From Phoronis australis (lineage: Eukaryota > Phoronida > Phoronidae), in NCBI GenBank assembly GCA_002633005.1, contig NMRA01000632.1, positions 126,001 to 190,000 on the forward strand: a DNA stretch of 64,000 nt, given 5' to 3'. The translations under genes and the position numbers were made by a program. The notes beneath the pieces were generated by a model. It had not been told where the DNA came from and did not search any database. It saw only the letters and a program-made list of their open reading frames with translations. Below, in pieces: positions 11,801-24,600 of the stretch (positions are counted from its first letter, which is position 1; each line of letters opens with the position of its first letter).

Positions 11801-14800
11801 CATATTAGGCATGCGACAATAAATCGTGTCACTCACCACATGAGTAATTCTTCCTCAAAATATAATTGTCAAGTTGAACCTGCAACGAAAGCATGAAAAT
11901 TTGAGACATCCAGTTGAGAAAACAGATCACGTTTTAGTCTAACACTGGAATAAAAAGTTACAAAAAATTAGCGACGTTGCGTCCGCATCTCACGAACTTC
12001 AGGTTGGCTTGTGACGTTATCGTTATTCTGGCCAATTGGTGGCGTTTTGGCTAAAAGGCGCGGCATTGGCGTCAGAACATCATCCCATACGAGTGACAAA
12101 TCGAATCGTAAACCGCCTCTTTTATTTAAAGAGGGACTCTCAGTGCGCTCATGGAGAGCTGCCTTTACATCCCTTTTGAACCAGTCTTCCTCACAGTCTA
12201 AGATAGTAACATCATCCGTATTGAAATCATGTCCAGTGGCGCACATGGGGCTAAAAATAGCCGAATCATAAGTGTCCCCGTAACTAGAGCGACGATGTTG
12301 TGACATGCGCATTTTAAGGAAGGACTTGGAGTCGCTCCCTGCAACTAGCCTATAAGTCATAATTGTAGCATCTAGAATGCACTTGGTGGCTCGAAGTCAC
12401 TGTACAATTATCAATGACCTGTAAGGGCCATGCGAAAAATGGAACCGTGTGCGAGCCTGAGAGCATTTCTCACGAAAAATTGGAAGTAAATCGGAAAAGT
12501 ACGACAAAATATGGAGCAGAGAGATCAAAACGGTGACAAAATGACACAACGGCCTCTAGCAATGCAAATCCTATACTCCAGTTATAGTCTGAAAATCGGC
12601 CAAATCGATAGAAATTACACAAAACCGAACATGCGAACTGCCTACGTTACCCCCACATACGTATCTCCCGTGGTCCTGGTAATGGTACATGTGTCTGTTG
12701 AGATAGAATGGTTATAATAAGTCTGTCAGCAGCTCATCTTACTCTGTGGCAGTATTTTCAATTAGTTGAATCGCACGTTCAACATGTATCCTTACGCTAG
12801 TCACTTTTCTGTTCTCTTCTTCTGCTGGTGAAAGCTGACTCTTTCCCAGCAAGAAAGACAGAATACTTTCTTTGCTGCCAGGTATTCATCCATTACAAAT
12901 CCTTGGTCTGTCATCACTTAGCCGACCTCGTACAAATGTTTTATCAACCCACTGCCTTCATGATTTTGTCACTTATTTGACCTGGTGCTAAGTCGCTCAC
13001 AAATGAATAATCTATCAGGCGCATTACCAACAAGGCCCATGGCAGTATTGTGCCACTTATATTAAGAGTGCGTCTCACCTTGCCACGAAAATGTGACGGC
13101 ACTTTTACGAAGATTTCAATGCAGAAAGACCCTCGTTGACACGTAATTCAGATTAAAGCAATATGGTAAGTTTTTCACCGTTTCTCAGGACACAAATGGC
13201 ATCTTCCGAAGTCGGCGATACGTCATGTCAATGTAGTCCTGGATACTGTGGACCTAAAAAACATTAGCATTGCACAACCTACTATTTGAATCTTCTTACA
13301 ATAACACGAAACACATAGTGTACAACAAAATGCCGCACAAGTTTCGAAGGTAAAAATGACATGTCGGTTACTTTTTGTAGTCGTGTAAGGGGTAGCGGCT
13401 GGGCCTTGTACTTCCTTGTCAGCCACTGCATCTGCATTCGAACTTTGTTACGACGTGCCCTGCTACGAACACTTAAAGCGATATAAGATACAAACTTCCA
13501 AGTCTATTTTACTTCACATGTACATGTACATGTACATGTACATGTATGTATGTAACTGTAGGACTACCCAGATTACGACGAACTATCGTCATGTCGTACA
13601 GATTTTGAAGAACTTTAGACGTCCGTTTTAAATACCACGGAAGTTTGACTGTAATACGTAACATTGTACCATCAGATTTTCGTCACGGTGAGAAAGTTTT
13701 CGATGCTTAGTTCGGGTTTTATCCTTATGAGGTCTCTAGTAGTTCACGATTTCGAAATCTGTACAAGTCAAGAAGTACTTCATAAGAAGCAAACCCATGT
13801 AAAGTTCAGAAGCTGTCTCGCGGCTAGAAAAATACACAGCATTATCTCGCGAAGTCATGCTTTTCTAACGAGATCCTAGCGAGGTCCTAACGAGGTCACT
13901 GAACTCTATCCCGGTGTACCATCTCAGAAGAGTTTGTACTTGATATAGCCCATTGAAACCATACCGTGGCTTATGTCTCTTCTGTAATTTTTTAATGACA
14001 TGCTCAATGTGTGACATTTTTTTTTGCTTTGAGTTTTTAGAGTACAGACTAAAAGTTTCTGGTTCTTATTTTCAATTTTCAGTCGTTTGGTTTCATTTTC
14101 CAATACAACTATTATTGTGACTCATTTCACCGACAACAGCAGTCTTCGACTTCAAAGCAAAGGTCTACTTTCCAACCACAATTGCACTCGATATGGTGGT
14201 ATAACTGTAGAGCTGGAGCCGCCATTTTCTTTTTCTTGAGTTCAACATTATCGGCAATGTCGACAATTGTAGTGAGCATAGTATGCATTTTAATGTATAT
14301 GTTGTGCGAGGTGTCTGTCTCTTTAACGGTGAGCACATTAACCATACAAGTTTTCTTCTCTCTGAGCGAAATGTTCTCTGCAAGTACGGTGTCTCGTTTT
14401 CAATTCGCTGGTTTTCCTTGCTTCTTTGCTTTCCAGTGTTTTTTTCATCCGTTTTTCTTAAACTAGCATCGTTAGAAAAAACTTAAAATGGCATGTCTAT
14501 TCTTTTTGTTGCTTCTGTAGCAACCTCGCAACCAAGCATCTTCGACCACAGCCCAATACCGTGATGGCTACACATCCCACAGTGCAATGCGACGCCAGGA
14601 ATCGATATGTCAGATTCATAACTCCAATATCTCCCCATTTTAAAAGCAGTAATTATCGTGGTACTGACACTTTATAAACCATAAATTTGTAAATGTTTGT
14701 AATAAAGTGGATTTTCCATGTAAGTTGGATTTCATTTTGCTAAAGTCTTTTAAAAGATATTAAAAACTGCTTTAGGGATTTCAACCAGATCTGGTTCTTT

Positions 14801-17800
14801 CACCAGAGATAGTAGCATCATTCAACTAAACAGTATCTCTATAGACATACTATACTTCCTGTGGCTCGAGGGTGAACAGTCTTGCAACAGCTCATAGCGT
14901 TAGTAACGGTTATCGGTTTAACAATAGTTTGTGAAGTGTTCTCAAAGTTGTTCCAAACTTTGAGTGCTAATAAATGCTACATGATAATATTCTGTTTCAA
15001 AGATATAAGCTATCTAGTCGTAGTTATTTCCTGTTAACAGGCGAAAACAGGGTTTCGTGTCTCTCTAAGAACTAAGTAGTCTATATCAGAAGATGTCTGG
15101 GAAAAGTGCGTTCCAAGGATGTTGCTACGAGTTTAAAATTATTACAAGGAATGAAACGTTTTATAGTTACTGAATCGAATCAAAGTTAAAGACGATTGTC
15201 CGGATACCTATTTCAGTGACTAATTTACTGCAAGAATGTATTAAATCATAACAAAATGTAATGGAAATTTCTGACGTTTTAGACCGTTTTACCACTAACG
15301 GAGCGGATACGATCCGGAACATTCGGTCACATCAGAACAGCCTCCCGTTCAGTAACGCTAGGACCTCGCTAAAAAGCAAGACTTCGCGAGATTACGTGAG
15401 ATATTGCCGTGCATTTTAAATGAGAGCACGTGACTTTGACTAGGTTTTAGGTAGGACTTAGCGTAGGTCCTAGCGTCTACTGAACGCACGCCAGCTTAGC
15501 TCACTAACTTTCCTGTTATTCCCATTCATTCTCGGCCACGAGAGATGACTACTCGGACGATGAATTCAACTTCCGTCCAACCGTCGTAACGGGGAATTCT
15601 GGGTCATTTTGTCTGACTACCTTTGGCTTGTATAATTGGTCTTGGTAACCAGTCTGATTCACCATTCATTCTCTTAACTCAAATTTATTATACTTTGTCT
15701 CATACTATAAACTTCAGTGGTTTAACGTGACCACTAAATTATGCTTTATTTCCCATCGTCGACTTCAAATTAATCCCACGGCAAGTAATTTCCTTCTTTA
15801 ATGAGTTTGTTAGAACACATTATTTGCTTGGTCGACCTAAGAGAGCTTATGTTAGACTCAAGGAGTTATTCTCAGTGGAAATATGTGTGATAACTTCAAA
15901 ATGAGGTGTTCAGGTCTTGTTTGCAATACTAGTCAATACGAGAGATTAAAGCTTATTACTAGACTGAATCGTATCCATGTTAAAGGAACGTTTTCGGTTT
16001 TATGGCCGCAACACACATTTTAGAATTACTGTTGGAGTTATTAGCTTTAACCAAAACAACAAAATTCGTTGTGTTTTGGTGATTTTTTACAAATTGATGA
16101 TTTTCGCCGTCTACTAAACATTGTCTGAGATCAATTAAGGTAGATGACTTTGCAGTTAAATACACTTACAGTGTATACCATGGTCTTCCATTTATCCAAA
16201 GCAGTAGTTTAGCAACACTAGCAAAGTGTGAGACCGTGTTGGATTCCACTTGTCAAGACGGTCTTATTTGGCGATTGAATTGAAAGCAAAGGCTGCATTA
16301 AACCTGAGCATTCTGTCAGAAATGAGCTTTCCATTTAGCAACCTACTTACTGTTATAAAATCGTCTTCAGATCTTTCTCCATAATCAAATTAGATTTGAG
16401 AACAGCCAACATTTCGTTATTGCTTGTTTCTCGTCAAAGGGTCATCGAAGAAAAATGGCTGTTGCGGGAATATTCGAGCCTTGCGTTTTACTGCAGACAA
16501 TTTCAATTCAAACAAAGAATAAGAACGCAATGAGGTTGCTTTGAGTGATGAAATGCGTCTGTTAAGAAAATCGTTTTTGACACAAGAATCTGGTTTATTA
16601 GGACTTTAAATGAAACGTGGTTTAAATGTTTTAGATATGAAACACGTTTCACATATTGGGCAGTCCTTTTGTGTCAATAGGCCTACGTTCGCAAAGTACA
16701 CACACGTGTATCCGAAATTTGATATTCTTAGATCGGAACTGTATTTTATTCTGAATCAATTTTGCATATGAGTAGTTGATTAATTTCACAAATAGTTCAA
16801 CATCAAAAAGTAAACTTATATTCTTTAACGATGCTAAAAAAGTCACCCGCTTGGAGCGCTGCTTCTCGTGACGTAGTTGATCGGGTTAAGTCAGTGTCCT
16901 ATTTTAGCGTGAAGTCAAGTGGTGTTTTTCAAATTGCCGTAATAAGAAATGTCGGGTCACCAGGGAAACCTGTTTGAGCTGAGGCAACACAAAGTGATAC
17001 TTAGCCAGTCAGCTAGCTGTATAAAGACTATCGTCAAAATACAGCTAGGTACCACTGTGTGTTTTTCTTCCGTAGGCCCCGAAACTGTACACAGCCAGGG
17101 TAGTTCTGCTCGTCAACTTGCCGTGAAACCTGTATCAACATGTCGACCGGACGGGGTGCATGCAAAATTTGGGAATCAAACGACACTCACCTTGCCAGTT
17201 ACAGCCATTTAAGTGAAAAACAATCTAATCAACGTCATTTTCTTGCGTAATCCTCCACCTTTTTAAAATGAAAGTTATCTCGTCGTTTCGAAAACAATAC
17301 GCTCGTGACACGCGCACGCACCATTTCCTAATTTTTTGCGACATCTCTCTTGGCAGCAGCAAAATTTCTTCTGAAATTCGGTTTGCTGGTATCAAAATTC
17401 TAAAAACTTGTAATGAAGTGAAACCAGTCCCTATGATTTGTTGTGATATCTATGCAATCTCGTGGAAGAAGGACAATTGATTGAAGAATAGGCGAAAAAA
17501 CCAAACTGGCCAATAGGTGACGTAATATTTCACGGCGCCGAACGCCGACGCAGAGGATCACTCGACAACTTTTAGTTAGCAGCAGAATAACGGTAGAACA
17601 CCATTTTTTCAACACCGTTAAATAATTTAGTTTACTCAAGGAAAACTGTAGTTTTAATGACACTAATTTTGTGTCAGATTTTATCTTACCACTTTTTTAC
17701 CCACATCGGCGCAAAGCTGTAAATTTAGTGTACAGATTTGCACCAAGGCTACGTTAGACCTAGCCAGCCAGCTAGCTGTATGAAGACTGTCGTCAAAATA

Positions 17801-20800
17801 CAGCTACTAGGTACCATTGTGTGTATTTCTTCCGTAGACCCCGAAATTGCACACAGCCAGGGTAGTTCTGCTCGTCACCTCGCCGTGAAACTTGTATAAA
17901 CATGTAAAGCTAAAGACCAGACGAGGTGCATGCAAAATCTAGGAATCAACCGACACTCACCTTGCCCGTTAGAGCCGTTTAAGTGAAAAACAATGCAAAA
18001 ACGTCATTTTCTTGCGTAACTTTCCGCCTTTTCTGACAATGAAAAGTATGTCGTCGTTTTGAAAACAGTACGCTTGTGTCACGCGCACGCGCCATTTCCT
18101 AAATTTTTGCGACATCTCTTGGGAGATAATGATAGCTTGGCAGCAGCAAAATTTGTTCTGAAATTTGGTTTTTCCGTATCGAAATTCTAAAAACTTATAA
18201 TGAAATGAAACCAGTTCAATAATTTGTTGTGACGTGTACACAACCTCGTGAAAGAACAACAGTTTATTGAGGAATCGGTGAAAAAACAAACTGGACAATA
18301 GGTGACGCAATATTTCATGGCGCCGAAAGCCGACGCAGAAGATCGCTCCACAACTTTAGCAGCAGAATAACGGTAGAACGCCTTTTTTCCAACACCGTTA
18401 AATAATTTAGTTTATTCAAGGAAGACTGAAGTTTTTAATGACACTAATTTTGTGTCAGAGTTTATCTTACCACTTTTTTGTCCACATCGGTGCAAAGCTA
18501 TAAATTTAGTATACAGCTTTGTACCCAGGCTACGTTAGACCCCACAATTCCACACAGCTCGTTGTCTACGCGGGTATAGTTAACTTATGCTCGTCACCTC
18601 GTCGTAAAACTTACATCAACATATAGAGCTAACTGACCGGCGGGGGTACATGCATAATCTGCTAGTCAACCGACACTCACCTTATTCCTTCAGCCGTTTA
18701 AGTGGAAAACAATCAAATAAACGTCATTTCTTGCATAATTCGCCGTCTTTGTAACAAAAAAGTGTGTCGCCCGTTTCAAAAACAGCATGCTCGTGGCACG
18801 GCGCTCGCGCCACTTCCTAAAACTTTGCGACGGTCTTTCGGGAGATGATGACAGCTTTGCAGCAGCGAGGTTTGTTCTAAAATTCCCTTGGCTGTGGTAT
18901 TAAAATACTAAAAACTTGTAACGAAATGAAACAAGTTCCGATAATTTGTTGTGACATGTACACAACCTTATGCCGGCAGCGAAGAACAGTTGATGAAAGA
19001 ATTGGGGGAAAAGAAACTGGTAAAGGTCAGGTGACGTAATCGCCAAAAGCCGACTCAAGAGAACGCATCACAATTTTAGCAACAGCCCGTTACCGACAGC
19101 TAACTTTTCCAACACCGGTAGATAAGTTAGTTTAGGCCTGTTCAAGGATGAGAGAAGGTTTAATGACGCTCATTTTGACTTTATTTGTCCACTTTTTACC
19201 CATATCGGCGCAAACATGTATATTTAGTATACAGCTTCGGGCCAAGGCTTGGGCAACCCGGCGTTGTTATGCGATGACCATCCCCTCAGAAGACACATTT
19301 TTCGAAGAGTTCGAACAACCAGGAGCCATACAAAAAAGAATGGCGAACCTTTTACAGCAATGTGGCAAACAGTAAAAATGCAATGATAAAATACGATGAA
19401 AACTCTTCACAATATGGCACAGCAATATGTGATAATTAGTCAAGACCCCACCAGCCATGTCACTGACGTCAGCCAATCAGCGATCTGTCAGGATTTCAGT
19501 ATTTTGACAATAACTATGAATGAGCTTTTGTTTAGCGCGCAACTCGGGCATATGTGATATTTATTTTTATGTTAGAACCGGTTAACTGCTGCATTATTTT
19601 TACCACAGTGCCCTTTTAAGGATAGTTTGTACTGTAGTTGATGTCTCTGTTGAGATGAGAGTTCGTCAGGAGTTAATTATAACACTCGTTTTATCTTGTT
19701 CAAACGAATGCAGCTATCTCACGTTACTCGCCGTTAGCATCTAGGGAATATAGTCTTCGTATCCGGATTATTACACATCGTCAATCTTGTGAATGATGGC
19801 TTATGTATATTGGTTAAAGACTTCCGGTGACTTTTACCTACAGAGCCGGTTACGATTACTTTATTCTAGTGTAAGTGGAAACTGTATCTTGGGAGCATAT
19901 GAAAACTACTATGAAATTGTCAACTGCTATAAATGCTATTTTTGATTTAAACCACTCACCGTTTTAATATTGTTCCATACTCAGATTAGATTTCTGGGTT
20001 TGGAAGAACATAACGTGTTTTGGCCGTGGTAGACCGGCCCTGAAATCATCTCCTCATTTTCGGGTCCGTCGAAATTCCTGACTTAACCACATGCCTTTAT
20101 TTGGCCGGTAACATGCTATTTCACGCTAATACACATTAGCTGATGGCGTCAAGTTAAGATAGGAGTTGCCTAACAAACAACACGTCTGTTTTCACTTTTT
20201 CCTTCTTCTGGTGGATTTTTTAGTTTCAAAATTAATAGAAGATTCGAAATCTTCATAAAATTTTGACCTCCGTGCGTGCTCTCCTCGTAAATATCGGTGA
20301 AGTTTCAGCTGAGGTCACTTGGGTCAGATCAGCCGGAGTTGAAGTAATTTTAATATTACTACGCGGTAAAGCGGTTTCGAATTTTATATTCCGTAAAAAT
20401 TTAAATTACACTGATAATTTCAAAGTAAATACACAGAAATGAGCGTGGAATATCAGAAAACCTGAGTTAAAATTCCTGAGAAAGTAACAAATTTCATGAA
20501 TTTATGAATCCGCAACGGTCTGTTTTGCACAGTGCCACAGTATTCTAAGTAATCCGTTCTCGTGGGTGTCGTGTATTGCAAAGTTTCGTCATTTTTTGCC
20601 GTTTGAAAATGAGAGCAACGGGAGACCGTGTTCAACCACATAGTTACATTTTTTGTCGTAAAGCGAAAATCCCGATGAACCTAATTTCAAAACTTACGAT
20701 TTTTGTCGGAGTCGTGGCGAAAATCCGGAAGGAAAGGCGTTGGACGAAAAATGACACTAAAATTGTCGGAAATTTACCAAAACTTTTTGCTTCAAAATTC

Positions 20801-21583
20801 CATCTATTTTCTACGAGAATTATCGTGAACTTTTTAAGACCACCATATTACCATCGATGCTGAAGAGGGGTTCGACCGCGAGATAGTTATTTGGTGATTA
20901 TACCATCCACAAACACGCGTGTGTTCAAGTTTTCATGTTCAGTTAAAAACGAATTGTTCAAAAGTATATTGGAGCGACCGAACGTTATAAACGACAGGTA
21001 CGTTGTAATGCTACTCGATTGTGCTTTTCCTGAACCTTTTAATTCTGTAGATATAGGTTTAACTAAACAGACTTGTCGAAAAAGTGCTGTACTGTATAAA
21101 CGTAAAGTAGCGCGGTGTCATTGAATCGTAAATTTGGCCGCCGAAAAAAAGTTTTCAAATATGAATGTTGTGTTGACGTTCAAGACATCTCACCATTCAC
21201 TTTAAAGTAGTTCTATTGCCAGACCAGGCTAAATTGTCATGTTTGTTGCCCCGACAGCCGAGTGCCTAATGAACTATTGAAATCGTTGATAAAAGCGTGT
21301 CAAGTTTATAGTCCCTGTAACCCCTGAGATTCTATCACGATCATTTCACGTTATGATCTGTCTGGTTGTCCGTGCCGGCAGAGATCTCATAGAGGGCATA
21401 AACGTGATTACCTGTCATTGCAGAAATCATTTCTAATCTGAAGAAGAAACACTTAGTGGTCACTTATATCAGACTAATTATAAATGGTTGAAGTCGATGG
21501 TTATTTTCAGAGCCTCCTTGATAACACGCAGAATAATTTCGTAGTAACTGTCACAGCTGCCGATAATGCCGATAATGCTGCTA

Positions 21584-21652
<69 letters not shown>

Positions 21653-24600
21653 ACAATTGCTGATCCTCTTGCCTTTTCTGCTGCCGCTGGTGTGACCGCA
21701 GTAATTTCGATGATGTATGTTTAGACCAAATGACAGGAAAGTAACTTTGCCACACACGATATTTGCCCCTGGTACTGCCCTATTGGTTTTTTATCGTGTA
21801 TTGACTGTGGTATTTATGAATGACTCTCGATCTTAGTTCATTATTTAGTTTCGTCCAGGTCTAAGTGCAGTTGTTTATAAATCATGTTTTCTATATCAAT
21901 TTGAAATTACTTGGATGTGTAATACTCATTCTATTGTGGTTCGCTGTTGCTATCCAGTCATGTAACACAGGAAGCACGTTTTCGCCAATACATAACCAGT
22001 GCATCAAACAGTTCTTCGCCAATACATAACCAGTGCATCAAACAGTTCTTGTTTCAGCGTTTCTCATTTGACTTATCTCTTTATGTGCGCCAAGATACTT
22101 TGTTCGCCCATAAACACATTTTATTGCATTAGGAGGTTGATTTTGTGTTGAGGATTATTTCCTTATCAAACTGCAGATAATTGAAATTGCCGTCTTTTAA
22201 TTAATTTCATTAATGTACGTAAAAATAATAGATGACACTACTGCCCAGAAATCGATTCAGTGTTATATCTGGGCCACAGGAACCATGGACTTACATTACC
22301 ATGTAAGACCTTTACAGGAACAGCATATTGCTTCATTAAATTATTTAGGTCAAACAATACAAAACCTTATACATTAAGGTCTTCAGTTACTCATGCAAAT
22401 TAGGTCAAGAATATCTTTGCATAGGTGACATTGATAACGAGTTACAATGTAGTATGACAATGTGTGAAACTGCTATGGCCGGTGGGGAAAATTGAGAACT
22501 TTACTTAAACAAGCAATAAGTGATAGATATTATGAGGTTAAAAATCTTGAGAACCAATTGTTATTAATTTGTTTTATCATAGAGAGCATCTACTCAGTGC
22601 AGAATAACGGAATGCGCAGGTGGCTATGGATAGTGAAGTTAAAATACTGACGCCCACAATGATGCCGCACTGTGGAGAAATATTCAGAAAGTCTGAAAGT
22701 TTTGTACGAGTTTAACGATAATCCTCTTCTGAATCTCTTCATGCAAATATCCTTGATACAACGTATTTGATCGAAGATAGTCAGAGGAATCATGATATTA
22801 TACCCCTGAAAGTGACGATGAAACAGAATTACTGGATTCGAACCCCAACCTTTTCAGACTTAGCTATAGGTCACGTGATGCGCCCAACCTATGGCGCCCG
22901 TGAAGACAATAATTTTTGTTTACAACGTTTGTTATGTGATTGGTTTTCTGCTCCCAACCTGCACCTATGCGGACATAGGTGAAATTAAGAAAGGTCCTAA
23001 CGTTACTGAACGGAGCGAAGGAAGCTCGTGTGCTTAAGTACTTTGCTTGTAATACATGGCGATATCTCGCGAAATCTTGCGGTATCTTGAGTTTTCGCTA
23101 GGTACTCGCGTCAACGGTACGCACACCAGGTCTCATGTTCTGCCGCCAGTGCTTAATTGTCAAACAGGTATATTGTTTACATTTGTTTAGAACTTTTAAT
23201 GTGTAAATGACTGAATGCAGTCTCATCCGCAGTGACAGTTTAGATAGACCAGGTGAGATCCTCAACTTTCAGAGATGGAACCAGTAACAGTAAATGCGTT
23301 CTTTACTGCAATCTTTAATGTCCAACCTTAGCAAATTCCAGCGCTATCTGCTGGGGGAGTGGCAAATTATATCACCATAATCAAAATAGGGTCGTGCAAA
23401 GGATTTGGAAATCTATTGAAGGTGTGGCGAATAGGTAACATTCGACATTCGTCTCGATTGTTTTCCGAGAGCACGAAAGCGACTTTCGTTTAGCCCATAA
23501 ATTCTGGTATGCAAGACGGGTCAAGGTGACAGTGAAACACACACAATTTTTTATTTACGGATATTTTGAGACGTAAGTCATTTTCATAGAAATCGTTTAA
23601 TAACCCCGCAAAGGGCAATTTGACCACACAGGGTTTGTTTGTGAAACCTCACCGGAGAGCGCTCTCCAGCTAACTATCGACTATTGACATATAGCGAAAG
23701 GCCTTATTTCATGATGTCGCCTCTATGCAACGATGGTTCGATTCAAGTTCATTGGGTTGATCAGCATCTGCATTCTCTGCAGACGAGCGCGACAGTGTGG
23801 TTCAAAGCAGAAATTCTCATCCAATACGTCCTAAATGTTTATGTACAGGTTTCAGATCGCAAATTGAGTATCCCTTTTTCAAACTGGAACACGAGAACGA
23901 CTCTGTTCTCAAACTCGAAGTTCATGGCGTAACTTATGTGTCTAGTAATCCAGAATTGCACAAAGGCATGCGGGTTGTCTTTGACACTTGTTAAAATACA
24001 ATAATATAATTGGCGTATATAAAAGTTTGTAACCGGTGTCTATATAGCTAGGCAAGTCATTGCCTTGTGATAGCAAAGATTATACACAACAGACTCCGAT
24101 ATCGACATTCCCAATGGAGACACCCGTCTCTTCCAATGTACAACTCAGCTTCCGGTTAGACTAATACCTATAGCAGAGACTGACTAGACGGCTCCGATCT
24201 GTCGTGTGTGTCATAACGTCAAGACAAAGTAACTTAGCAACGAACATTGGCCATCCTAACAGGGGAACAGGTTGCTCCCATCATCACAATAACTGTTTTT
24301 TTACGTTTAGCTCCATGTTGGTGTCCGCTAGTGTTGCAGTAAATGCGCAATACTGATGCGTACACCTATCAGGCAGTCTCCTCACGTGACGTTCCTGATA
24401 TGGAAGGCACTACAGTCAAGAATTTATGTGTTTTCGGCTTGAATGAAACCAGCCTCCCGTCCAGTAACGCTAGGACCTCGCTAAAAAGCAAGACTTCGCG
24501 AGATTACGTGAGATATTGCCGTGTATTTTAAATAAGAACACGTGACTTTGGCTAGATTTTAACCAGGTCCTAGCATAGGTCCTAACGTTACTGAACGCAC

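Noticed and set aside
20453-20863. 62- and 95-codon frames in the giant intron
   Set aside because: AT-rich with repeated tttttgtcg-type words; composition not protein-like and no splice partner.
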